Below, in pieces: positions 16,621-24,931 of a stretch of 64,000 nt of DNA (its first letter is position 1; every line of letters begins with the position of its first letter). The stretch covers positions 24,252 through 88,251 of the forward strand of contig JBHENC010000015.1 of the NCBI GenBank assembly GCA_046262295.1, in the 5' to 3' direction. The position numbers and the translations under genes were made by a program. The notes below the pieces were generated by a model. The model searched no databases. It had not been told where the DNA came from and saw only the letters and a list, made by a program, of their open reading frames with translations. This DNA is from JBHENC01 sp046262295 (lineage in GTDB: Bacteria; Acidobacteriota; Blastocatellia; Pyrinomonadales; Pyrinomonadaceae).

Positions 16621-17412
16621 TTACCTTAAATCGTCGCGCGTTGAGCGGAGCGGCGTGTCGGCAAGTAAGTCCGGGCGTGCCGGACGGGTTAAGTCTTCAT
16701 TCATCGCTAATTGGTTGGCGGCTTGTGCCATTGTCTGGCCGCTTTGATACCAAGACTCTGTGATTTTTGCTGCGACATCGCGCCCGCCCAGTCCGAAGGC
16801 CAGCCCGACGGCCAGCGCAATGCTGCCAACAAGTCCGATGAACAACGTGTTGACAACGACTGCCGCGATGCCCAGCTGGTTGATGGCGGCGATGATCGCA
16901 AAGCCGAGCACCGCATAGCGTGTGAGCGTGGCTAACAGGTTTGGATTGCCCACGCCCATCTCCGACACAGACCCGCGTACTACTCCTGCGAGAAACTTCG
17001 CAATCAGCGCGCCGACCACGATGATGACCAGCGCCACGACAATATTCGGGATGAAGAGAACGATGCTGTTGATAATCGCGGTGATTTGCGGCATCCCCAA
17101 AATGTTGGCTGCTGCCTGAATGAAGATCAGGCGGATAAACCACTTAATCAGTTCGGCGATTATCTTCGAGATCGTCCAACTGGTGCCGGTGCGTACAATA
17201 AAGTCGCTAATGCCGGAGTGATGCACGGCGCGCTCCAGCCCAACGGCTCTCAAACCCTTCTCGATTAAGCGTGCGAGAATACCCGAGATGATCCACCCGA
17301 TGATAAGGACGATAATCGCTCCTAACAGGGATGGCAGGAAACTCATAAAGCTGTTGATGGCATTGGTGAATGACAGCCATAGTGTATCGCTGGTGGTTCG
17401 TACTTGAATCAT
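16621..17412 (-). CDS. TM-helix-repeat membrane protein (mechanosensitive-channel-related)
   Basis: This is a 263-residue integral membrane protein. At least five hydrophobic helices are evident: FLPSLLGAIIVLIIGWIISG near 27, a second near 85, SIVLFIPNIVVALVIIVVGA near 115, one near 165 and TLFIGLVGSIALAVGLAFGL near 190. Glycine-patterned helices with ...LARLIEKGLRAVG fit the conserved TM-helix family (CmpX-like), related to the small mechanosensitive channels but without the MscS beta-domain. ATG 17412 follows GGAG by six bases. It stands alone on its strand; a role in osmotic or membrane-stress response is plausible but unproven. Confidence 0.8.
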   Translation of the reverse strand: MIQVRTTSDTLWLSFTNAINSFMSFLPSLLGAIIVLIIGWIISGILARLIEKGLRAVGLERAVHHSGISDFIVRTGTSWTISKIIAELIKWFIRLIFIQAAANILGMPQITAIINSIVLFIPNIVVALVIIVVGALIAKFLAGVVRGSVSEMGVGNPNLLATLTRYAVLGFAIIAAINQLGIAAVVVNTLFIGLVGSIALAVGLAFGLGGRDVAAKITESWYQSGQTMAQAANQLAMNEDLTRPARPDLLADTPLRSTRDDLR

Positions 17413-17572
17413 TTGGAACTCCTTTGTCAGGCGAAAGGTGGGACAGCCGGTTGCATGGTTTCAAACTCCGCCGCCTGTTACGCACAAGAATCCCTGTGCA
17501 GGAAAGAATGAAACCAGAGGCACAAAAGTAAAAACTAAATATCGTGTTAGCCGAAAACCAGCGCCGCTTCAG

Positions 17573-20272
17573 TTATGCCATTTCTTCGCTTTCATGCGGC
17601 GCGTTCCAATCATTAACAAGTTCATAGGAGCGGCCGAGGATGGCGCGCGGGCGTGCTCCGTCGGCCTGTCCGATCAAGCCTTCGCGTTCCATCATGTCGA
17701 GAATCGCGGCGGCGCGCCCGTAGCCGATGCGCAAGCGGCGTTGCAGCACGGAGGTCGAAGCGCGTTTCATCTCGACGCAAATCTTCAATGCTTCCTCGAA
17801 AAGCTCGTCGCGTTCGCCGCCCATGCCGTTTGCACCTTCCGCTTCGTCAACGGATTGCGTGATGCTTTCGTCGTAGACGGGATCGCCCTGCGCTTTGACG
17901 TGGGCGACGATTTTGCCGATCTCCGTTTCGTCAACATATGCGCCGTGAACGCGCACAAGCCGCGACGTGCCGGGCGGTAGAAACAACATATCGCCGCGAC
18001 CTAAGAGTTGTTCCGCGCCGTTCGCGTCAATAATCGTGCGCGAGTCAACTTTAGAGGAAACGCGGAAGGAGATGCGCGAAGGAAAGTTAGCTTTGATGAG
18101 GCCGGTGATAACGTCAACCGACGGGCGTTGTGTGGCAAGCACTAGATGGATGCCGACGGCGCGTGCCATCTGCGCGAGGCGCGTGATTGATTCTTCGACT
18201 TCATGGCCGGAGACCATCATCAGATCGGCCAACTCGTCAATGATGATAACGATGTACGGCAAGGTCTTATGCGGCTCGCCTGAATCGTCAAAATCCTTGA
18301 CGAGATTGCGGCGCATCACTTCCGTGTTGAAGCCGTCAATGTTGCGCACGCTCCATCCGGCTAATTCTTTGTAGCGGCGTTCCATCTCCGAGACCGCCCA
18401 CTTGAGCGCGATTGAGGCGCGCTTCGGGTCTGTGATAATCGGCGTCGCTAAGTGAGGTATGTCCGCGTAGAGACCAAGTTCAAGACGCTTCGGATCAACC
18501 ATAATGAATTTGACTTCATCGGGTTGCGCTTTGTAGAGAATCGAAACGATCAGGGAATTAACGCCGACAGATTTGCCCGCCCCAGTTGCGCCCGCGATTA
18601 ACAGATGCGGCATCCGCGCAAGGTCTGCGACGTAGTTCAAGCCGTCAATGGTTTTGCCGAGCGCGATAGTTAGCTTCGATGTTGATTCACGAAACTGGCG
18701 CGATTCCAACACTTCGCGCAGATGAATCGTATCGCGCTGTGGGTTCGGCACTTCGATGCCGACGTGCGCTTTGCCCGGCACGCGGTCAATGCGTATGGAA
18801 TCGGCTTTGAGCGCGAGGCAGAGATCGTCAACAAGCCCCGTGACGCGCGAGTATTTAACGCCGGGATCGGGCTTGAATTCATAAGTCGTGACGACGGGGC
18901 CGGGACAAATGTATTCAATCTTGCCTGTGACATTGAACTCTTTGCATTTTTCGGCGACGCGCACGGCGAGCTGGCGCAACTCTTCGTCGGCCTGTTCGCT
19001 ATGCGGCGGCGGGGCGTTGAGAAAGTCCGAAGTCGGCAATGCGTAGTCAATAATGGGTGCGGCGATGTTTGCCGCGCGGCGCGGCTTTTCGAGCGCGGCG
19101 GTGCGGGGCGTGTCCGGTTGTGCGGCGTCTGTCGGTTCGAGACGAACGACGGCGGCAGATTCGACCATCGCCTCAATCGCCGCGACCTCTTTAACTTTAG
19201 GATCAACGGACGTGCGAGCGGCGGCGGCGTTGCTGCGTTTCGTCGTTCTTTCGGAGGCGGATGTTTGATCGTCATCCATCTCGTGTAATTCTTTTGTTGC
19301 GGCGATAGAAGAAGCGAGTGCGGTATCCGGCAACGCTACATCGCTCCGGTCGTCGAAAGGATTTCCGGCCGGCAGCATTGAATTTACGGCGGCGGAATTT
19401 TGCGCGGCACGCTTAATCGCCGTCGCCGCAGAAGACTCGTTTAATTGGTGTACGGTATTTGATTGCGGCGCTATGGAAGTCTCGCGCATAAACTCCGCAA
19501 CACGTTCGGTGCCGCTCATATTCCGCGACGTCTGCACGGGAAGAGAGGCCTCGAGGCCGCTGTTTATAAGATAAGCCGCTTCGCGTTCGGCGCGTGCGGC
19601 GCGCCGCTCTGCCGCGCGCATTTCAGCCTGCTCATGCCTGCGCGCGCGCCACTCTTGGAAGCGTCGCGGCAGTGCGTTCAGAAATCCGAATCGCGTGGCA
19701 GAGCCGTCAAGCAATTGTTCGTAAAAGCGCGTGAACGAGAAATTGGTGGCGAGCAGCACTCCCGTTGCCGCCAGCGCGACGAGCAGCACGCTCGCTCCGA
19801 TGGTATTCAATCCGCTGGCGAGAGAGCGCGCGATGATCGTTCCCGTGAGACCGCCGGGCGCAAAACTTCCATCAAAAAGCGGATGCACATTGGAGAGCGA
19901 AAGCAGCGCGGCACAGGCCAGCACGAGCAACACGAGGCCGACGATGCGCGATAGCGGAGCGTGTATGCGTCTGGTGCGAAAACGCCGCCACGCCGACGCC
20001 AGAAGCAGCAGCGGCAGCAACCATGCCGCCAACCCGAACGCCTGATAAAGAGCTGCGGCGACGTTCGCGCCGATTGCTCCGACGAAATTATTGCGCGTCG
20101 TCGCGGCCTGCCCGCCGACGTTCCAAGACGCATCATTCGCGTCGTAAGACGCGAGACACAGCGCAAAGAGCGCGCTTAATGCGAGCAACGCAATGGCGAT
20201 GATCTCATTGCGCCGCGTGTTGCGAGGAGCGGCTGCCGTTTGCGCACGCGCTTCCTGTTGTGTTACCGCCAT
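17573..20272 (-). CDS. ftsK: DNA translocase FtsK/SpoIIIE
   Basis: This 899-residue protein starts at ATG 20272, chosen because GGAGAG lies four to five bases upstream. It has four N-terminal membrane helices (IIAIALLALSALFALCLASY first, about residues 25-180), a low-complexity linker with many Ala/Arg/Ser (about 200-420), an alpha/beta motor with GATGAGKSVGVNS near 556-568, DELADLMMV, ATQRPSVDVITG, and a C-terminal gamma winged helix (LQRRLRIGYGRAAAILDMME) that reads KOPS sequences. It pumps chromosome dimers through the division septum and activates XerCD at dif. Length fits the family. The next gene upstream on its strand, SdpI-like, is 79 bases away. Confidence 0.95.
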   Translation of the reverse strand: MAVTQQEARAQTAAAPRNTRRNEIIAIALLALSALFALCLASYDANDASWNVGGQAATTRNNFVGAIGANVAAALYQAFGLAAWLLPLLLLASAWRRFRTRRIHAPLSRIVGLVLLVLACAALLSLSNVHPLFDGSFAPGGLTGTIIARSLASGLNTIGASVLLVALAATGVLLATNFSFTRFYEQLLDGSATRFGFLNALPRRFQEWRARRHEQAEMRAAERRAARAEREAAYLINSGLEASLPVQTSRNMSGTERVAEFMRETSIAPQSNTVHQLNESSAATAIKRAAQNSAAVNSMLPAGNPFDDRSDVALPDTALASSIAATKELHEMDDDQTSASERTTKRSNAAAARTSVDPKVKEVAAIEAMVESAAVVRLEPTDAAQPDTPRTAALEKPRRAANIAAPIIDYALPTSDFLNAPPPHSEQADEELRQLAVRVAEKCKEFNVTGKIEYICPGPVVTTYEFKPDPGVKYSRVTGLVDDLCLALKADSIRIDRVPGKAHVGIEVPNPQRDTIHLREVLESRQFRESTSKLTIALGKTIDGLNYVADLARMPHLLIAGATGAGKSVGVNSLIVSILYKAQPDEVKFIMVDPKRLELGLYADIPHLATPIITDPKRASIALKWAVSEMERRYKELAGWSVRNIDGFNTEVMRRNLVKDFDDSGEPHKTLPYIVIIIDELADLMMVSGHEVEESITRLAQMARAVGIHLVLATQRPSVDVITGLIKANFPSRISFRVSSKVDSRTIIDANGAEQLLGRGDMLFLPPGTSRLVRVHGAYVDETEIGKIVAHVKAQGDPVYDESITQSVDEAEGANGMGGERDELFEEALKICVEMKRASTSVLQRRLRIGYGRAAAILDMMEREGLIGQADGARPRAILGRSYELVNDWNAPHESEEMA

Positions 20273-20351
20273 AAGCTCTCCGAATGGAAGCATTCAATTA
20301 AAGCATCATTAGAATTAATGCCTTCTACGCGGTATGGTTTGTCTGAGCCAC

Positions 20352-20693
20352 TCACCTTCGACTCGAAACAATTAACCCATGTAACGCCATTCCAGCTACT
20401 GACAACGAGAGAACTGCGATTAACGTAATTACCACATGGTTTGGATTCGCCTCCCGTCCGAATAGTAGCAGAGCAAGTGAAGTAACAAAGACAATCACTC
20501 CCGAGACCAACATATCTTTACCATGAATGCGATTCACTTCATGCCAAATTTTCAAATCGGAAAATGTCTTTTGAGTGCGGAAGCCATAAAGCGGATTAGG
20601 CGGCACTTTTCCCGAGATCAAAGGAAAGCTTAAACCGATGAGCAAAAGACCAATCAACGCGAAGAGAATCATAATTCCAATAATCACGTTCAT
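20352..20693 (-). CDS. SdpI-family small membrane protein
   Basis: This protein is 113 residues from ATG 20693, which follows GGAAGGG at normal distance; GTG 20699 is the alternative. Three hydrophobic helices are visible (MILFALIGLLLIGLSFPLIS, then two near 65 and 90). Between the first and second lie the family features KVPPNPLYGFRTQKTFSD and IWHEVNRIHGKDM. Members include the immunity protein SdpI of Bacillus, but most are uncharacterised three-helix proteins, so an immunity role should not be assumed. The gene is more A+T-rich than ftsK and prfB on either side. Confidence 0.7.
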   Translation of the reverse strand: MNVIIGIMILFALIGLLLIGLSFPLISGKVPPNPLYGFRTQKTFSDLKIWHEVNRIHGKDMLVSGVIVFVTSLALLLFGREANPNHVVITLIAVLSLSVAGMALHGLIVSSRR

Positions 20694-20753
20694 ACGCACC
20701 CTTCCTAATCAACGGGGAGTGTATCTCAAATGAACAGCGCCCAACTACTGTTT

Positions 20754-21864
20754 TTACGCTGCACGCCGCGAAAGTAAATAAGCTTTGATGAAGTCGTCCA
20801 AATCACCGGCGAGCACTGCGTCAACGTCGCCGCGTTCGAGTTTGGTGCGCGCGTCTTTGACGAGACGATAGGGTGCGAGCACATAGTTGCGTATCTGCGA
20901 GCCGAAGGAGATGTCGGCTTTGTTGGCTTCGAGTTCGGCGGTTTCGGCGTGCCGCTTTTCGAGTTCGAGTTCGTAAAGGCGCGAGCGCAGAACCTGCATC
21001 GCAACGGCGCGGTTCTGATGCTGCGACCTTTGGTTCTGGCATTGAACGACGATGTTTGTCGGCAAGTGTGTGATGCGCACGGCGGAATCCGTCGTGTTGA
21101 TATGCTGGCCGCCCGCGCCCGTCGCGCGGTATGTATCAACGCGCAGGTCTTTGTCCAATATCTCCACTTCGATGTCTTCGTCTATTTCCGGGTAAACGAA
21201 GAGCGAGGCGAAAGATGTGTGACGCCGCGACGCCTGATCGAAGGGCGAGATGCGCACGAGGCGATGCACGCCCGCTTCCGCCGCCAGCAAGCCGTAAGCA
21301 TATTCGCCTTCAACTCTGAACGTCGCGCTCTTTATGCCCGCTTCATCGCCGGGTTGATAATCAATCAACTCCGCTTTGAAGCCGCGCGTCTCCGCCCACT
21401 TCAAATACATACGCAGCAGCATCTCCGCCCAGTCCTGCGATTCCGTGCCGCCCGCGCCCGGATGAACCGTGCAGATGGCGTTACGCAGATCGTTTTCGCC
21501 CGCGAGCAGCATCTCCGTTTCGGCAACACCGATGTCGTGTTCCAATCTTTTGATAAGGGCGCGCAATTCCTTCAAAGAATCTTCGTCTTCTTCGGCAAAC
21601 TCAAAGAGCACGCCCGCGTCGTCAATCGCTTTTTCAAACTCTTCCTGACGCGAGATAATTCGTTCGAGGCGGCTGCGCTGCTGTAAAAGTTTTTGCGCCG
21701 TCTCCTGATCGTTCCAGAAATCGGGCGCGGCGGCCTGCGCTTCGCTGTTGCTTAACTCCGTGCGCTTCGCCGCAACATCAAAGAAACCTCCCGACCTGCC
21801 CGACGCGCGTGCGCAAGTCTTCGTAAGCTGCGCGCAACTCCTGTGTCGTTAAAGTCTCAATCAT
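20754..21864 (-). CDS. prfB: Peptide chain release factor 2, expressed by programmed +1 frameshift
   Basis: Translation begins at ATG 21864 behind GAGAGG and gives 28 residues ending in GRFL, then meets an in-frame TGA. Sliding +1 at CTT-TGA continues as DVAAKRTELSNSEAQAAAPD and runs to the stop at 20754, 369 residues in all. RF2 features: SPF tripeptide in RISPFDQASRRHTS, which reads UGA/UAA, and GAGGQHINTTDSAVR with the catalytic GGQ that hydrolyses peptidyl-tRNA. An SD-like GGGAGG lies just before the slip. Because the stop is UGA, RF2 controls its own synthesis: low RF2 favours frameshifting. A gene finder that starts at 21611 misses the first quarter of the protein. Confidence 0.95.
21778..21790 (-). 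promoter_or_regulatory. Programmed +1 frameshift signal of prfB
   Basis: On the minus strand the sequence reads GAGGTTTCTTTGA, within GGGAGGTTTCTTTGATG. CTT (21783-21781) is the slip codon, TGA (21780-21778) the slow-decoded stop, and GGGAGG upstream mimics a Shine-Dalgarno element that pushes the ribosome forward. This matches the classical E. coli arrangement closely. Frame arithmetic is exact: GAT at 21779 is in frame with the rest of RF2. Confidence 0.92.
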
Positions 21865-21918
21865 TAAATTAACCTCTCTATGTAAACATTCGTCGAATCG
21901 TTTGTAGAATTTAGCGTG

Positions 21919-23640
21919 TTAGCCGATACGTTTTCGTCGCCACGCGGTCAGCCATAATATTAAGCTAATCGCGGCGCACGCGGCGGCAAAGAGATCGCCG
22001 TGCCGTGTATAAAATGTTTGCGCGCCGTCGCTGCGATGAATTGCCCACGTTCGCGCGTCGGGTTGAAAACTAGCGGTCGCATCTTTGACCGCGCCGTGTT
22101 CCGTGATGTACGCCGTCGTGCCTGTGTTGGTGACACGCAGCACGGGGCGATTATTTTCAACGGCGCGAAAAACGGCGTTCGCTAAGTGCTGCCGGATTAC
22201 GGGTGTCGGCCCCAGATAGCCGTCGTTTGAAATGTTAATGAGCACGTCCGCGCCGTTCAACGCAAAGTGTCTCGCAATACTTGGAAACGCCGACTCGAAA
22301 CAGATAAAGACTCCACTGCGAACATCGTTGCCAAGCGGCATCAACGGATACTCCACACCCGGCGTAAAATCTCCGACCATCGCCGGAATCATATTCACGC
22401 CCGGCAACCAGCGCGGCAACGGCACATACTCGCCAAACGGCAACAACCGAATCTTATCATACTGCGCAATGAGCCGACCTTCTTGGTTCACCAGCACCGC
22501 CGCATTATACGCGCCATTTGCCGGAGCAGGCTCAAGCGAATTAAAGAGCACCGAAGCATGATTGCGACGCGCAAAATCCGCGACAAACTCACGAAACTCC
22601 GTGTCCCGCGTATACTGAAAATTCATCGGCGACTCAGGCCAGACGACGACGCGCGGAATGTCTAGAGCTTTGCGTGGAACAACATCGCCCTGTGGTTCAT
22701 CTCGTCTACCATTAGGATTTTTTGACTCTATTGTGCGTAAATTCTTTTCGGCGTCCTGTGTTTCATCATCCCACCACCGCAATGCGCTCTCACTCAAAGA
22801 GCGATGCCGCTCGATTAGCCTTTGCGATTCTATTAGCGATTCTATTCGCTCCATCGGTACATTCGGTTGTATAGCAAATACGACAGCGTCACGCTTTACG
22901 TCTGATGATGGCGCTAAGGATGTATTCCATAGATAAGGCAGGAGAGCGAGTATCATTACGAAGGCCACACTAAATATTACCAAGAGCGAAACGCGCACAT
23001 CTTTTCGTAGCCATGTATATGCTATAGCAACGTTCACGGTCACAATCAAAAATCCAACCGCATATACGCCGCCCCAGCGCGCCACTTGTATCAAGAAGGG
23101 TTGATACGCCTGCGAGTAGCCGACGGCGTTCCAGAGTTGGCCGGTCACGCCGAGACGCGCCCACTCGAATGTCGTCCACAGAAAGGGCGCGGCGAACAGC
23201 GCGCTCTCTCCCCATCGCCGGATCATGCGCGCGAGTGCAGCGCAGCAGAGGGCAGGGAAGAGGCCGACGATCAACGTGATGGGCAGCAGTAGAAAATAGG
23301 CGATGGGCGCGGGGATGCCGCCGTAACGAATCGGCGAGTAGGTGAGCCAGTAGCATGAGCCGTAAAAATAGAATGTGCCTGCGAGCCAGCCGAGCAGGAA
23401 ACTGCTTTTCGTTTGCGGCCTGCGCGTGATGGCGGCGAAGAGCGGAACGAACGCGAGCCACGCCAGCGGCCAGAGATTGAAATCAGGAAAGGCCAGCACT
23501 AGCAGCAACACCGTGAACACGGCCAATCCTGTTTCGGAAAGCGTCGGCAGATTTGCCGCAACCCCGGCATATATGCGCCCGCGTCCCGCACGTTGTCTTT
23601 CGCCGGGCACTACTTCACGCGCCGTCGTCACATTATGCAT
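21919..23640 (-). CDS. lnt: Apolipoprotein N-acyltransferase
   Basis: This is a 573-residue inner-membrane enzyme adding the third acyl chain to lipoproteins. ATG 23640 is preferred; a longer frame to 23739 has a sequence unlike a transmembrane start. About six helices occupy residues 25-230, for example GLAVFTVLLLVLAFPDFN and FLLLPITLIVGLFPALCCA. The periplasmic nitrilase-like domain contains the catalytic residues Glu near 333 (WPESPMNFQ), Lys near 393 (AQYDKIRLLPFGEY) and Cys near 446 (GVFICFESAFPS). A final helix anchors the C-terminus. The gene shares strand with prfB; several lipoproteins in this window (ComEA-like, TPR) would be its substrates. Confidence 0.93.
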   Translation of the reverse strand: MHNVTTAREVVPGERQRAGRGRIYAGVAANLPTLSETGLAVFTVLLLVLAFPDFNLWPLAWLAFVPLFAAITRRPQTKSSFLLGWLAGTFYFYGSCYWLTYSPIRYGGIPAPIAYFLLLPITLIVGLFPALCCAALARMIRRWGESALFAAPFLWTTFEWARLGVTGQLWNAVGYSQAYQPFLIQVARWGGVYAVGFLIVTVNVAIAYTWLRKDVRVSLLVIFSVAFVMILALLPYLWNTSLAPSSDVKRDAVVFAIQPNVPMERIESLIESQRLIERHRSLSESALRWWDDETQDAEKNLRTIESKNPNGRRDEPQGDVVPRKALDIPRVVVWPESPMNFQYTRDTEFREFVADFARRNHASVLFNSLEPAPANGAYNAAVLVNQEGRLIAQYDKIRLLPFGEYVPLPRWLPGVNMIPAMVGDFTPGVEYPLMPLGNDVRSGVFICFESAFPSIARHFALNGADVLINISNDGYLGPTPVIRQHLANAVFRAVENNRPVLRVTNTGTTAYITEHGAVKDATASFQPDARTWAIHRSDGAQTFYTRHGDLFAAACAAISLILWLTAWRRKRIG

Positions 23641-23888
23641 GAAAGAAATATTATCAAATTGGCGGATGGGCGCGCGACTTGGTAAACCCTTTTGACTGAA
23701 ATAGTTTATTTTGAGGGATGATTCGACAGAAAGCGTCACCGCTGGAGTGACAAATTTCGTCTCCCGACCTTTTCATGACGTGCGCTTCTTTTCTCCAAAG
23801 ATGGGAAGGCGTTTTAACGAGACGGAGGATTGAGGCGCGAGGAATCGAAAAAAAGCCGGTACAATAAAAAAGTCCCGTAAAAGAGGGC

Positions 23889-23914
23889 GAACCCGGCCAT
23901 TTCTGACCGGGTTC
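23889..23914 (-). terminator. Hairpin in the 480-base gap between lnt and the small membrane gene
   Basis: GAACCCGG (23889-23896) pairs with CCGGGTTC (23907-23914). Read on the minus strand it is followed within 30 bases by two T-rich stretches (CTCTTTT, ACTTTTTT), so it most likely ends transcription coming from the 24.1-26.7 kb genes. The rest of 23641-24120 holds no gene that I can support. Confidence 0.45.
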
Positions 23915-24120
23915 TCGTTTCGGAAAGTTTAACTGAAGAATGCGCGGCGGGCGGTTGGCAAAAGCGGCAGGCTTTCGCTCAGAGAAGTGATGGCGGCGGG
24001 GTCACGTTTCATCCGTGCTGGCCGATAATGTATACAGCACTTCGCGTGCCACAGAAATAATTTTCTGGAAGTGGGCGTCGGTTAGTGATGAAGGAAATCG
24101 CCGTGTGGCGCGCCGAGAGG

Positions 24121-24357
24121 TTACGGAAACATGGGAGACGCGGCGGCGGGCGACGCATTTTCCGGTGGCTTCGGGAGGTTTGATTTCATCGTTACACGTC
24201 CGACCCAGAGACCTATCGCAAAGAATATGGCGGCGATGATGAGCGCGCCCAGAAGCAGCACGGCGGGGCGGCGTTCGTCGCGGCTAAACTCCGCAAAGGC
24301 AGAGTGGCGCGTTGCCGGGTCAGTTCGTGCTTTCTGTTTTTGCGTCTCCGTTGACAT
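24121..24357 (-). CDS. Small single-pass membrane protein, hypothetical
   Basis: This is a 78-residue protein from ATG 24357. A charged N-terminal part (about 1-30) precedes one strong helix (AVLLLGALIIAAIFFAIGLW, residues 33-52) and a short Pro/Ala-rich tail ending MFP. The topology N-in with a short periplasmic tail follows from the Arg-rich N-flank. There is no recognised family. It lies 78 bases downstream of the NfeD-like gene on the same strand, possibly co-transcribed. A longer frame to 24432 overlaps the NfeD gene's end region and looks unlike a protein N-terminus. Confidence 0.55.
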   Translation of the reverse strand: MSTETQKQKARTDPATRHSAFAEFSRDERRPAVLLLGALIIAAIFFAIGLWVGRVTMKSNLPKPPENASPAAASPMFP

Positions 24358-24435
24358 AGCTACGGGAAAAGTTTTGAATCCGCCGAACGCTTGTGGCGAA
24401 CGCCGGGAGAATGACGCCTGCGATGGACACAAGGT

Positions 24436-24762
24436 TTAATCCACCCACTCGACTTCGAGCAGATGCCCGCTCGTCCCAACAATGCGAACACGTTTGCCGC
24501 GTTCGGCAATCAAGCCTTGACTTATACTATGATGTGAAAGCCGCGCCCGCCACAGCTCGCCGCGCGCCAGCACCGCGCCTTCCGGCGATAAGGCTTCTTC
24601 GACCAGCGCAATTGTTCCCATCAACTCAATCTCGCCCGTCGCCGCCTTTTTATGGCGCGATGCGAAGACCGCCACCGTAACCGCGAACAGGATGATAACT
24701 ACGATGAGAGCGATGCACGGCAGCAGAGCATTGAAAGCAACCGGCATGGTCAAGAGAAACAC
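24436..24762 (-). CDS. NfeD-like C-terminal OB-domain membrane protein
   Basis: This is a 108-residue protein (GTG 24762; ATG 24747 five codons later is also possible). One N-terminal helix (LLPCIALIVVIILFAVTVAV) is followed by a basic stretch (ASRHKKA) and an OB-fold domain with GTIALVEEALSPEGAVLARG, ELWRARL, GKRVRIVGTSGHLLEVEWV. That order is the NfeD C-terminal signature. NfeD proteins usually pair with stomatin/SPFH proteins in membrane microdomains; no stomatin gene is in view, so this short, solo form is of uncertain role. Confidence 0.75.
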   Translation of the reverse strand: MFLLTMPVAFNALLPCIALIVVIILFAVTVAVFASRHKKAATGEIELMGTIALVEEALSPEGAVLARGELWRARLSHHSISQGLIAERGKRVRIVGTSGHLLEVEWVD

Positions 24763-24931
24763 ACAGGCGTTTGATATATGCGCTCCCGTCTTTGACGAAA
24801 CGCGCGCAGTTTAGCATGAAGCGGTGCTCGCACAATCGGCAAACCGAATTTGCTGCGGGGATGAAACTTCAAACGGGCGGCGCGACTGAATCCGTTGGCT
24901 GTGCGCCGCGCTTGAAGCAATCGTTGAAATG

